Assembly: GCA_963816315.1 (NCBI GenBank)
Contig: CAWFJZ010000008.1
Location: 124,001-188,000, forward strand
Source of the DNA: CADEEN01 sp963816315
GTDB taxonomy: Bacteria > Pseudomonadota > Gammaproteobacteria > Burkholderiales > Burkholderiaceae_C
Reading direction: 5' to 3'
Length of the DNA: 64,000 nt
Shown: positions 51,767 through 61,309 of the stretch, in pieces
Position numbering within the stretch: the first letter of the stretch is position 1
How the letters are laid out: every line of letters starts with the position of its first letter
The notes under the pieces: generated by a model
The model's input: only the letters and a program-made list of their open reading frames with translations
Database searches by the model: none
What the model was told of the DNA's origin: nothing
Made by a program: the position numbers and the translations under genes

Positions 51767-53563
51767 TCAACTCCGAAATTGCATCGCGTGCAGGCGTGCA
51801 TACAAGCCGCCGGCCTTGCAGCAACTGCGCATGCGTGCCATGCTCGACGATGCGCCCCTGGTCCATCGCCACCACGCGGTCGGCATGTTCGATCGTCGAC
51901 AGCCGGTGCGCGATGACGACCGTCGTGCGGCCCTGCATCAGCCGCTCCAGCGCGTCCTGCACCGCGCGCTCGCTCTCGCTGTCCAGCGCCGACGTGGCTT
52001 CGTCGAGGATCAGCACCGGCGCGTTCTTGTAGATCGCGCGCGCGATCGCCAGGCGCTGGCGCTGGCCGCCGGAGAGCTGGTTGCCGTTGTGGCCGATGGG
52101 GGTGTCGAGCGCCTGCGGCAGCGTCAGCACGAAGTCGAGCAGGTGCGCGCTGTGCAGCGCGGCGCGCACGCGGTCGGTGTCGATCGTCTCGCCGTCCTTG
52201 CCACCGAGCGCGACGTTGGCCGCCACCGTGTCGTTGAACAGCACCACGTCCTGGCTGACGAGCGCGAACTGGCGCCGCAGCGCGTCGATGCGCCACTCCG
52301 GCAGCGCCACGCCGTCGAGCGCACGCTGCCGCGCGTCGGCTCGAAGAAGCGCGGCAGCAGGTTGACGAGCGAACTCTTGCCGGCGCCCGACGGGCCGACC
52401 AGCGCGACGGTTTCACCGGCGGCGATCGACAGCGTCGACGTCGTCGAGCGCCGGCGGCGCATCGGCCTCGTCGCGGTAGGCGAGCGACACGCCGCGCAGC
52501 TCGATCGCGCCGCGCGCGCGGCCGCCTCGGGCTCGATGCGTGCCGCCGCGCTCTTCGGGCGCGAGCTCGATCAGATCGATGCCGCGCTCGAGCGCGCGGA
52601 TGCCGCGCAGCAGCGGCGCCGTGCTGTCCGACAGGTGCTTCAGCGGCGACACCAGCATCAGCATCGCGGTCACGTAGGCCGTGAACTCGCCGACCGTCAT
52701 CAGCGGCGCGCTGGCGCTCGGACTGGCCGCCTTGCCACAGCGCGGCCACGACCACCGCCGACATCGCCACCGCGGCGATCATCTGCGTCAGCGGCGAGCT
52801 GGTGGCCGCCGCGGTGGCCGACTTGATCATCAGCCGGCGCAGCAGGTGGCTGTGCTTGCGCGAAGCGCGCGCGCTGCGTGGCGCTGGCGCCGTGCAGGCG
52901 CACGATGCGCCAGGCCAGCACGTTTTCTTCGACCACATAGGCCAGCTCGTCGGTGGCCGCCTGGTGCGCGCGCGTGAGTTTGTCCAGCCGCCGCGAGACG
53001 ATGCGCATCACCAGCGCCACCGCCGGCGCCAGCAGCACGATGAACAGCGTGAGCTGCCAGTTGCGCCACAGCAGCGAGGCGAAGAGGAAGACGATGGTCA
53101 GGCTGTCGCGAACGATGGTCAGCGGCGATGTTGCACCAGTTGCTGCGAGCCCGACTGCACTTCGTAGACCAGCATGTTGGTCAGCGAGCTGCTGTTGTGC
53201 TTCGCGTAGAGCGCCGGCGCGGCGTTCTGCAGGCGGCGCGAACATGGCTTCGCGCAGCGTCAGCACGCCGCGGTTGGCCGACCAGGCCAGCGAGTACTGG
53301 GCGACGAAGTGGGCCAGCCCGCGGATGGCGAACAGGCCGATGAAGGCCACCGGCACATGCCACAGCGGAAAGCTGCGCTGCGGGCCGAAGCCGTCGTCGA
53401 GCAGGCGCTTCAGCAGTTCGGGGATCAGCGGCTCGGTGGCCGCAGCCACCACGGCAGCGACGAACGCGGCCACGAAGCCCGCGCGCGCCGTGCGGAAGTA
53501 GGGCGCGATGCGCGACAGGCGTTGCAGCAGGGGTGTGGACATGCGTGGCTTGGGTGCGGCCAT
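51767..53563 (-). CDS. msbA: MsbA-type lipid A/phospholipid ABC exporter, heavily frameshifted
   Basis: Start ATG 53563 (MAAPKPRMSTPLLQRLSRIA) or 53542. Six-helix membrane part in pieces (FVAAFVAAVVAAATEPLIPE, NWQLTLFIVLLAPAVALVMR, EFTAYVTAMLMLVSPLKHLS), then ATPase with ALVGPSGAGKSSLVNLLPRF, FALVSQDVVLFNDTVAANVA, LSGGQRQRLAIARAIYKNAP and LILDEATSALDSESE. At least seven indels. It flips lipid A across the inner membrane. It lies opposite to the tol genes, between tolA and tolB, an unusual position. Confidence 0.9.
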
Positions 53564-53640
53564 GTGCCCGCTGAAGCGCGGGTCACAGCCGGACGCATTA
53601 TCGCGGCGGCCGTTGCAAAGGCTTTCACTCGCAGCATGCC

Positions 53641-53646
53641 TACAAT
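53641..53646 (+). promoter_or_regulatory. Possible -10 element of tolB
   Basis: TACAAT in the context gcctacaatccgcgcgc, 33 bp before the proposed tolB start. Because msbA separates tolB from tolA, tolB-pal-cpoB need their own promoter. No clear -35. Confidence 0.4.
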
Positions 53647-53679
53647 CCGCGCGCATCGACACTGCACGCTGCTGACGCT

Positions 53680-54990
53680 TTGAGACCACGCACCACGACC
53701 CTTTCCCATCCCACACGACGCCATTGGTGCGTCGGCGTCGCCGCGTCCGTGGGCGCGTGGCCGGCAGCGGCGCAGTTCCGCGTCGAGATCAGCGGCGTCG
53801 GGCAAACGCAAATCCCGGTGGCGGTGGCGCGGTTCCGCGACGAGGACGGCGCCTCGCCGTCGCTCGGCGTCGTCAGCGCGATCGTGCGTGCCGACCTGGA
53901 GCGCAGCGGCGTCATCAAGCTCGTCGCCGCGCCCAACGTCATCGAAGAGACGGCGCAGCCGGCGCTGGCCGAGTGGCGCGGCCGCGGCGCCGATGCGCTG
54001 GCCGGTGGCTCGGTGTCGCGCCTGGCCGATGGCCGCCTGGACGTGCGCTACAAGCTCTGGGACGTGGTCAAGGACCAGGACCTCGGCGGCCAGAGCATCG
54101 CCGTGCCGCTGGCCGACACGCGCCTGGCCGCGCACCGCGTCGCCGACGCGATCTACGAAAAGGTCACCGGCGACAAGGGCGTGTTCTCGACGCGCATCGC
54201 CTACGTCACGCGCGCCGGCAACCGCTACGCGCTGCGCATCGCCGACGCCGACGGCGAAGGCGGGCAGGTGGCGCTTGAACAGCCCCGACCCGATCATCTC
54301 GCCGGCCTGGTCGCCGAGCGGCGCGCGAACTGGCCTACGTGTCGTTCGAGTCGCAGAAGGCGGTGGTCTGGATCCAGGACGTGTCAACTGGCGCGCGGCG
54401 CAAGGTCGCCGACTTTCGCGGCAGCAACAGCGCGCCGGCCTGGTCGCCCGACGGCAGCACGCTGGCGATGACGCTGTCGCGCGACGGCGGCTCGCAGATT
54501 TATGCGATGCCGCGCGACGGCGGCACACCGCGCCGCCTGACGCAAAGCAGCGCCATCGACACCGAAGCGGCGTGGGCGCCCGACGGCAAGGGCATCTACT
54601 TCGTCAGCGACCGCGGCGGCGGCCCGCAGGTCTATCGCATGGGCGCCAGCCGGCGGCGACGCGCAGCGCATCACCTTCAACGGCTCGTACAACATCAGCC
54701 CGGCGATCAGCCCCGACGGCAAGACGCTGGCCTTCATCACGCGCCTGGGCGGCGGCGCCTTCCGACTGCATGCGCTGGACCTCGCCAGCGGAACCGTCAC
54801 CGCCCTGACCGACACCAACGACGACGAAAGCCCCAGCTTTGCGCCCAACGGCAAGCTCATCATCTATGCCTCGCGCTCGCAAGGGCGCGATGTGCTGATG
54901 ACGACCACGCTCGACGGCCGCATCAAGGCCAAGTTGCTGTCCACCGGCGCCGATGTGCGCGAGCCGGTGTGGGGACCGTTCAACCGATAG
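53680..54990 (+). CDS. tolB: Tol-Pal beta-propeller protein TolB, frameshifted
   Basis: Proposed TTG at 53680; signal peptide region HWCVGVAASVGAWPAAA. N-terminal domain FRVEISGVGQTQIPVAVARF and GVIKLV, then six-bladed propeller repeats (PAWSPDGSTLAMTLSRDGGS, AAWAPDGKGIYFVSDRGGGP, PAISPDGKTLAFITRLGGGA). Indels near 54275, 54325 and 54655. Ends REPVWGPFNR. Periplasmic partner of Pal and TolA. 15 bp before pal. Confidence 0.92.
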
Positions 54991-55005
54991 GAGCTTCAGA
55001 AAATC

Positions 55006-55551
55006 ATGATGATGCAAAAGACCAAGACCCTCGCTCTGTGTGTGGCTGCTGCGGCGCTGCTGATGGCCGGCTGCGCCTCCAAGGTGCCGCTGGCCGACAA
55101 CAAGGGCGTGCCGATCGAAAGCCGCACCGGCACGGCGCCGGGCGCTGGTGCCGGCGGCGCGGGCACCGGGCAGTCGGCAGTGACCACGGTCAACGCCGGC
55201 GCCAGCACCGCGGGCACCAGCGCACCGCGCATCGTCTATTTCGACTTCGACAGCTACACCATCAAGGACGAGTACCGCGGCCTGATCGAAGCCAACGCCA
55301 AGGCGTTGGCCGCCGCGCGAAGGCCAAGCGCATGACGATCGAAGGCCACACCGACGAGCGCGGCGGGCGCGAGTACAACCTGGCGCTCGGCCAGAAGCGC
55401 GCCGAGACGGTGGCCCGCGCGATGGCGCTTGCTGGGTGTGAGCGCCGATCAGGTCGAGGCGGTGAGCTTCGGCAAGGAGCGGCCGGCGGCGCAGGGCAGC
55501 GATGAAGCGGCCTGGGCGAAGAACCGGCGCGCCGAGATCAAGGACAAGTGA
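55006..55551 (+). CDS. pal: Peptidoglycan-associated lipoprotein Pal, two frameshifts
   Basis: ATG 55006 (two further in-frame ATGs follow). Lipobox LLMAGCAS, then APRIVYFDFDSYTIKDEYRG. After an indel near 55315 the OmpA-like motif MTIEGHTDERGGREYNLALG, and after one near 55432 VSADQVEAVSFGKERPAAQG to the end. Outer-membrane lipoprotein binding diaminopimelate in the wall. Confidence 0.94.
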
Positions 55552-55556
55552 GCGCG

Positions 55557-56311
55557 ATGCGAACCGCCGCAACGTGTGCTGCTCGCGTTGGCCGCCGGTG
55601 CAGCGCAGGCGCAGCTGTTCCCCGACAACGAAGCGCGCAAGGCCATCCTCGAGCTGCGCGCCAGCGACGACAAGCTGCAAGCAAGAGATCGGCGCGCAGA
55701 ACAAGGAACTCACCGAGCAGCTGGCGCAGATCAAGCGCAGCCTGCTCGAGCTGTCGAGCCAGCTCGACCTGGTGCGCGGCGAGCTGGCCAAGCAGCGCGG
55801 CGCCAACGAGCAACTGGCGCGCGACGTCGCCGAGCTGCAGCGCCGGCAGAAGGACATCGCGCAAGGCGTCGATGAACGCATGCGCAAGATCGAGCCGCAG
55901 AAGGTCTCGGTCGACGGCAAGGAGTTTCTCGCCGATGCCGAAGAAAAGCGCCTGTTCGACGAGGCCATGGCGATCGTGCGCGCCGGCGATTTCCCCGGTG
56001 CGGCGTCGGCGCTCAACAACTTCCTGCGCCGCTACCCGCAGAGCGGCTACGGCGACTCGGCGCGCTTCTGGCTCGGCAACGCGCTCTACGGCAAGCGCGA
56101 GTTGAAGGAGGCGATCACGATGTTCCGCACCTTCATCGCCAACGCGCCCGACCACGCGCGCGTGCCCGAGGCGATGCTGGCGATTGCGAACTCGCAGGCC
56201 GAGAGCAAGGACACCAAGAGCGCGCGGGCGACGCTGGGCGAGCTGCTGCGGAAGTACCCGCAGAGCGAAGCGGCGCAAGCCGGCAAGGAACGCTTGGCCG
56301 CGTTGAAGTAG
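55557..56311 (+). CDS. cpoB: Tol-Pal associated protein CpoB (YbgF), frameshifted start
   Basis: ATG 55557 (MRTAAT), signal peptide LLLALAAGAAQAQLFPDNEA in a shifted frame (indel near 55573), second indel near 55680. Then a coiled coil (LTEQLAQIKRSLLELSSQLD) and three TPR-type repeats (FNNFLRRYPQSGYGDSARFW-like ALNNFLRRYPQSGYGDSARF, WLGNALYGKRELKEAITMFR). Repaired length is about 251 residues. It coordinates peptidoglycan synthesis with constriction. Confidence 0.9.
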
Positions 56312-56320
56312 GGCCACCAT

Positions 56321-56389
56321 CCGTTCGCCCTGAGGTATCGAAGGGCCCGTGAACTGCGGCCAAGGGCTTCGATACCTCAGCGCGAACGG
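56321..56389. repeat. Long imperfect palindrome (Burkholderiales dispersed repeat)
   Basis: Two 23-bp arms (56321-56343 and 56367-56389) match as inverted repeats with one mismatch, spaced by 23 bp. Arm core is ctgaggtatcgaag with cgttcg at the outer end. Likely a repetitive extragenic palindrome that also stops convergent readthrough between cpoB and the YeeE gene. Confidence 0.75.
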
Positions 56390-56402
56390 GATGGGCGGCT
56401 CC

Positions 56403-56408
56403 TACAAT
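56403..56408 (+). promoter_or_regulatory. Likely -10 element of the YeeE-family gene
   Basis: TACAAT nine bases before ATG 56418. The 27 bases up to the ATG closely match those before ribBX. Confidence 0.5.
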
Positions 56409-56417
56409 TTCGCCCCT

Positions 56418-57536
56418 ATGCAAGACATCAACCTCGGGGCGATCGCCTCGCAAGTGCTGTGGGCCGCCTTCGCGCTCGCCGTCGCCTTCGGCGCGATCGC
56501 GCAGCGCACGCACTTCTGCACGATGGGCGCGGTGGCCGACATCGTCAACATCGGCGACTGGTCGCGCATGCGCATGTGGGGGCTGGCGATCGGCGTGGCG
56601 ATGCTCGGCTTCAACACGATGGTCGCACTCGGCTGGGTCGATGCGGGCAAGAGCATCTACGCCGGGCCGCGCGCTGATCTGGCTGTCGCAATGCGGTCGG
56701 CGGCCTGCTGTTCGGCTTCGGCATGGTGCTGGCTTCGGGTTGCGGCAGCAAGACGCTGGTGCGCATCGGCGGCGGCAACCTGAAGTCGGTGGTCGTGTTT
56801 GCCGTGCTCGGCATCGCGGCGTTTGCGACGCTGAAGGGCATCACCGGCGTGGCCCGCGTGGCCACGGTCGACCGCGTCGCGTTCGACCTGGCGGGCGCGC
56901 AGGACCTGCCCTCGCTCGCCGCGCGCGCGTTCGGCGTCGCCAAGCCGTGGGCGGCGCATGTGCTCGGCGTGCTGCTCGGCGGCGGGCTGGTCGTGTGGGC
57001 GCTGGCGCGGCGCGAAGGCCGCTCGCGCGACGTGCTGCTGGGCGGCGTCGGCATCGGCGCGGTGATCGCCGCCATGTGGTGGGTCTCGGGGCGCCTGGGC
57101 TACGTGGCCGAAGACCCGAACACGCTGCAGGAAGCCTTCATCGGCACCAACTCGCAGCGCATGGAGTCGCTGTCGTTCGTCGCGCCGATCGCCTACTCGA
57201 TCGACTGGCTGATCTTCTTCTCCGACAAGAGCAAGGTGCTGACGATCGGCATCGTCAGCATCGCTGGGCGTCATCGTCGGCTCGGCGCTGGTGGCGCTGG
57301 CCACGCGCACCTTCCGCTGGGAAGGTTTTGCCAACGCCGAAGACACCGGCAACCACCTCGTCGGCGCGGTGCTGATGGGCGTCGGCGGCGTCACCGCGAT
57401 GGGCTGCACGGTGGGGCAGGGCTTGTCGGGCTTGTCCACGCTCGCGCTCGGCAGCTTCATCGCTTTGGCCGGCATCGTCTGCGGCGCGGTGCTCGCGTTG
57501 CGCTACCAGGTGTGGCGCCTGGAGCGCATGGCTTGA
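56418..57536 (+). CDS. YeeE/YedE-family sulfur-compound transporter, two frameshifts
   Basis: ATG 56418. Multi-helix protein with the conserved cysteines of the family: TASQ-like AIAQRTHFCTMGAVADIVNI, GMVLASGCGSKTLVRIGGGN and GVTAMGCTVGQGLSGLSTLA. Frame slips near 56685 and 57268. Family members (TsuA) take up thiosulfate through these Cys. Repaired length is about 372 residues. The stop overlaps the tcdA start. Confidence 0.87.
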
Positions 57537-58284
57537 ACGCCGATCTCGAACGCCGCTTCGGCGGCCTGCGCCGCCTGTACGGCGACGAAGGCTATGCGCG
57601 CCTGCGCGCCGCGCGCGTGGCCGTCGTCGGCGTCGGCGGCGTCGGCTCGTGGGCCGCGGAAGCGCTGGCGCGCTGCGGCGTCGCCGCGCTGACGCTGATC
57701 GACATGGACCATGTGGCCGAGTCCAACATCAACCGCCAGGTGCAGGCGCTGGGCGCCACGCTCGGCAAGGCCAAAGTGCAGGCGCTGGCCGAGCGCATCG
57801 CCGACATCCACCCCGGCTGCGACGTGCACGGCGTCGAGGAATTCGCCGCGGCCGACAACTGGCCCGCGTTGCTGCCGCATGCGGTCGATGCCGTGATCGA
57901 TGCCTGCGACCAGGTGCGCGCCAAACAGGCGCTCGCTGCGTGGGCGCTGCAGGAACGAAGGCCTCGCCTTCGTCTGCGTCGGCGCCGCCGGCGGCAAGCA
58001 GTTGCCGCAGCAGGTGCAGGTCGATGACCTCGCGCTGGCCACCCACGACCCGCTGCTCGCCGCGCTGCGCCAGCGCTTGCGCAAGAGCGACGAGGCGCCG
58101 CGCACGGGCGCCATCGGCGTGCGCTGCGTGTTCTCGCGCGAGCCGGTGCGTTTGCCCGACGAAGCGGCGTGCGCCGCCGACGTCGAGGCCAACCTCAACT
58201 GCCACGGCTACGGATCCAGCGTGATGGTCACCGCCACGTTCGGCCTGGCCGCGGCGAGCGATGTGGTGCAGCAGCTTCTGGTGA
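57533..58284 (+). CDS. tcdA: tRNA threonylcarbamoyladenosine dehydratase, frameshifted
   Basis: Probable TTG start at 57533 overlapping the previous stop. E1-like fold: RVAVVGVGGVGSWAAEALAR, LTLIDMDHVAESNINRQVQA, DAVIDACDQVRAKQALAAW, then (indel near 57955) GLAFVCVGAAGGKQLPQQVQ, RKSDEAPRTGAIGVRCVFSR and NCHGYGSSVMVTATFGLAAA. The current frame has no stop before the tRNA; an indel near 58275 would give TGA at 58282. It makes cyclic t6A in ANN-decoding tRNAs, fittingly next to tRNA-Lys genes. Confidence 0.87.
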
Positions 58285-58318
58285 GAACCCTCAACAAAGT
58301 CAGCCGCAGCCGTGCCCC

Positions 58319-58324
58319 TATAAT
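58319..58324 (+). promoter_or_regulatory. -10 element of the tRNA-Lys genes
   Basis: Perfect TATAAT, 17 bp before the first tRNA base, in the context cccctataattccgcgc. A plausible -35 is not clear. Confidence 0.6.
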
Positions 58325-58340
58325 TCCGCGCTCTGCCGGC

Positions 58341-58416
58341 GGGTTGTTAGCTCAGTCGGTAGAGCAGCGGACTTTTAATCCGTTGGTCGCAGGTTCGAGT
58401 CCTGCACAACCCACCA
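58341..58416 (+). tRNA. tRNA-Lys (anticodon TTT)
   Basis: 76 nt. Acceptor arms gggttgt/acaaccc, D-arm gctcagtcggtagagc, anticodon loop ctTTTaa, T-arm ggttcgagtcc, and encoded CCA at 58414-58416. Confidence 0.97.
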
Positions 58417-58437
58417 AACCTCGATTTTTCATCGAGC

Positions 58438-58513
58438 GGGTCCTTAGCTCAGTTGGTAGAGCAGCGGACTCTTAATCCGTTGGTCGAAGGTTCGAATCCT
58501 TCAGGGCCCACCA
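58438..58513 (+). tRNA. tRNA-Lys (anticodon CTT)
   Basis: 76 nt. Acceptor arms gggtcct/agggccc (one U-G pair), D-arm gctcagttggtagagc, anticodon loop ctCTTaa, T-arm ggttcgaatcc, encoded CCA at 58511-58513. 21 bp after the TTT gene, probably cotranscribed; a perfect 8-bp hairpin (58551-58569) lies downstream. Confidence 0.97.
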
Positions 58514-58614
58514 AATTCGGTTGTTTGCGCGGCGGCAGTCACTAACTTTCTTGCGGAACACTTCCGCAAACCGGCTGCCAGAAAATTCCCAAGTGACTGA
58601 AAATGCAGCGGTTC

Positions 58615-59126
58615 TCAGCGGACGCTGATTGCTGCTTGGCCATCACAACGGCTGGCTCGCGGCGGCTTCAGGCGGATGGTCTCGGCGCGTTGAAGCTCAA
58701 GGTCGGCGCGCCAACTCTCGTCGCCGGTCAGTTCGGCGATGTGATCCCAGTCGCTGTTGTTCGGATAGATCGTGACGAGGCCGCTGGTCGCGGTGCTGCC
58801 GCCCAGCGGCGCGCCACGCGGGTACAGCACGCCGTCGTCGGCGGCGACGAACTTGCCGTTGCGGCGCTGCGCGGCGTCGCCGCCGTAGTGGCGTACGAAG
58901 AAGTCCCAGCGCATGTCGCCGTCCTCGCTCGCGCGCGCCTGCATGATCGGCACGTCGCAGTAGGCGCACTGGTAGTCGCCGCCGGCCTCGGTAGCAGCAC
59001 GCGAAAGCCCGCCTCGGCGAGGTTGGCCGCCAGCGGGGTGCCGCCGGCGCCGGAACTGACGACGATGAAGTCGAAACATTCTCGACTGTCGTGGGTGTCG
59101 ATCGAATCGGGGGTCGTCACGCGCAC
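58615..59126 (-). pseudogene. GMC oxidoreductase remnant (N-terminal third only)
   Basis: From GTG 59126 or 59120, the FAD-binding start DFIVVSSGAGGTPLAANLAE and AGFRVLL is followed, after an indel near 58995, by GDYQCAYCDVPIMQARASED, RHYGGDAAQRRNGKF, and GAPLGGSTATSGLV, the GMC signature. The similarity ends near 58680, then a stop at 58615. GMC enzymes have about 530 residues; only about 165 remain. FAD motif reads SSGAGG instead of GSGAGG. A decayed gene, next to the tRNA pair. Confidence 0.7.
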
Positions 59127-59364
59127 CCTCTGCTCAGCTTTGCTGAGCCGCAACCAGAAACCATACAGCACCTCCGGGGGCGGACCGGCGAACAACCCGC
59201 CTCGCACGTCCCGCGTGCCAGGTGGCCCCCTTGCCCTCACCGCGGGCGCCGCTGCGCCGGGCAAGGTGAAGCTGTATTCGGCACCGCGCCGGCCAGAACA
59301 TCACCGCGAAGGCGAGCGACCAGGTTGCGGGCAACGTCGCCTCCGCGCTTCAGAACCCAAACCC
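59127..59364. other. Spacer without a supported gene
   Basis: 238 bp upstream of the GMC remnant. It contains a perfect 7-bp hairpin (59132-59138 with 59142-59148, loop TTT) that could end transcription from the right. I see no gene in it. Confidence 0.4.
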
Positions 59365-59991
59365 TCAATCCACCAGCCCGTGCCGTACCGCGTACTGGAC
59401 CAGTTCCGCATTACTGCTGACCCCCAGCTTCTCGAGGATGTGGCTTCGATGCGAACCGATGGTCTTGACGCTGACGCACATTTGCACGCCGATTTCCGTG
59501 AGAGGAACGCCGCGGGCGATCTTCAGCATGACCTGCATCTCGCGGGGTGACAGGCTTTCATGTGTGGGTGCACCCCCCGGCCTGTCCGCACCGGCGGCGG
59601 CCACGAAGGCGGGCGTGACATACAGACCGCCACCTGCGACTTGACGCACTGCGAGCAGAAGCTCGGCAGGGCTAACATCCTTCTGCAGATAAGCGTTGGC
59701 ACGCGATCGCAGCGCCAAGCGCGCGTATTGGGCCTCGGCGTACATGGTCAACATGATCACCGGCAGCCGCGGTCGCTCTGCGCGAATCGCGGCCAGGGTC
59801 TCGAGCCCGTTTCGTGCGCCCATGTTGATGTCCATCAGCACCACGTCGTAGTGATGCGCGCGGATCATGGCCAGCGCGCCGGCCCCGTCCGAGGCTTCGC
59901 CGGTGACGCGGATGTCGGGCTCGTCGGACATCAAGCGCGTGATGCCCGCGCGAAATATCGTGTGATCGTCAACGACGAGCAGTTCGATCAT
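59365..59991 (-). CDS. NarL/FixJ-type response regulator
   Basis: 208 residues. Receiver with VVDDH at 6-10, phospho-acceptor Asp54 (VVLMDINMGA) and Lys in YLQKDVSP; LuxR-type HTH at the end (LSPREMQVMLKIARGVPLTE, VSVKTIGSHRSHILEKLGV). ATG 59991 overlaps the kinase stop by four bases. It is encoded divergently from paaA across a 173-bp spacer and might control it. Similar regulators govern quinoprotein ethanol oxidation in Pseudomonas, so a link with the PQQ island is also possible. Confidence 0.9.
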   Translation of the reverse strand: MIELLVVDDHTIFRAGITRLMSDEPDIRVTGEASDGAGALAMIRAHHYDVVLMDINMGARNGLETLAAIRAERPRLPVIMLTMYAEAQYARLALRSRANAYLQKDVSPAELLLAVRQVAGGGLYVTPAFVAAAGADRPGGAPTHESLSPREMQVMLKIARGVPLTEIGVQMCVSVKTIGSHRSHILEKLGVSSNAELVQYAVRHGLVD

Positions 59992-61112
59992 GGCGATTTC
60001 GCGGCAGTTTCGGCTGCAGTCCCGGCGGACAGCGGCAAGCGCAGCAGCAGCTCGGTGCCGCCCGCAGGTGCCGGCCGCACGTCGAGGGTGGCGCCGATTT
60101 CCCGGGCCCGCTCCGCCATGCTGAACAAGCCGATCGACCCGCTGCGCCTCGGAACGGCATCGATGCCGCAGCCGTCGTCGGCCAAACGAAGCGTGAATGC
60201 CTGCGCTGTCTCGTCCAGTGCCAGCTCGACGCGGCTTGCCCGGGCGTGCCGGGCCACGTTCGTCAGCCCTTCCTGGACGATCCGATAGACCTGCATCGCC
60301 GTCGCGGCGGGCACATGGGTAGCGTCACCAATGCCGCTGACTTCGACGGCGATGCGATGGCGTTCGCCGAAACGTTCCACGACCTGCTTGAGCGCAGTGT
60401 GCAGGCCCAGCAAGTCGAGGCTGATCGGACGCATCTCGTTGGAGATCGAGCGGGCGGTGTCGATCGTTTCCTGCATCAAGTTGACCAGGTCCGAGGCGAT
60501 GCGGTTCAGTTCCTCCAGCTCCGGCGTGTGGGTGCGGCGCACGATGCGGGCCAGGTCGAACTTGGCCGAACTGAGCATGCCGCCGAGCACGTCGTGCACC
60601 TCGCGCGCCAAGCGCGCGCGCTCCACTTCGCGCGCGGTGTTGATGTGCCGCGTCAGTTCGCGCAACTGCTCGCGCGAGCGGCGCAACTCCTCTTGACGCT
60701 GCACGCGCTCGGTCACGTCCAGCGCCACGCCGGCCAGGGCCGGCCTGCCACGGCAGTCGACGCGCGACGCATGCAGTTCCAGATGCACGAGCCGGCCGTC
60801 CTTGCGCACACCTTTCGTGAAGTAGTGGATCGACGGCACCTCGCCGCTGATGCGGCGGCGGTAGTTCTCCATCACCTCATGGGCCGATTCCGGGGTCACG
60901 CAGTCGACCATCCGCCGGCCGATGAACTCGCTCCTTGCGTAGCCGAACATCGCCGCGAATCTGTCATTCGCGTACATGAAGCGTTCGTCCAGGACGACAT
61001 AGACGCCCGCGAGCGACTGCTCGACGATGCCGCGAAACGGAACATCGTCAATGCTCAACTCCGGACCGCCGAGGGTCGGAGTGTCGGCCAATGAGTGGGC
61101 GGGCGGGTGCAT
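59988..61112 (-). CDS. PAS-domain sensor histidine kinase (NarX/DegS class), cytoplasmic
   Basis: About 374 residues from ATG 61112 (MHPPAHSLADTPTLGG), or 382 from 61136. PAS domain (FRGIVEQSLAGVYVVLDERF, FAAMFGYARSEFIGRRMVDC) with a C-terminal extension, no membrane helix, HisKA_3 box REVHDVLGGMLSSAKFDLAR, and HATPase QEGLTNVARHARASRVEL with DDGCGID and GLFSMAERAREIGA. A soluble sensor of an internal ligand or redox state. Partner of the regulator downstream. Confidence 0.88.
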   Translation of the reverse strand: MHPPAHSLADTPTLGGPELSIDDVPFRGIVEQSLAGVYVVLDERFMYANDRFAAMFGYARSEFIGRRMVDCVTPESAHEVMENYRRRISGEVPSIHYFTKGVRKDGRLVHLELHASRVDCRGRPALAGVALDVTERVQRQEELRRSREQLRELTRHINTAREVERARLAREVHDVLGGMLSSAKFDLARIVRRTHTPELEELNRIASDLVNLMQETIDTARSISNEMRPISLDLLGLHTALKQVVERFGERHRIAVEVSGIGDATHVPAATAMQVYRIVQEGLTNVARHARASRVELALDETAQAFTLRLADDGCGIDAVPRRSGSIGLFSMAERAREIGATLDVRPAPAGGTELLLRLPLSAGTAAETAAKSP

Positions 61113-61205
61113 GGAGAGCGGGCTCGGGAAGATCAAAGTCTAGGCCGGTTGCAAACCACCGGTGCGCACATCGCCGGCCGACAGTGTGGGCGCCGCCTCG
61201 CGCTC

Positions 61206-61215
61206 GGTAATTACC
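61206..61215. promoter_or_regulatory. Palindromic operator candidate in the paa spacer
   Basis: GGTAATTACC is a perfect 10-bp palindrome in an otherwise GC-rich spacer between the kinase gene and paaA, flanked by ccgtaccg. It could bind the NarL-type regulator or a TetR-type PaaR. Confidence 0.45.
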
Positions 61216-61309
61216 CGTACCGCGTCTCAGAAGACCGCACCTGTCGATCTGCGTCTGCGGTTCCTAGTATTCCTCCATCGCATTTCGGCGACATCTGGAG
61301 GACCACAGC

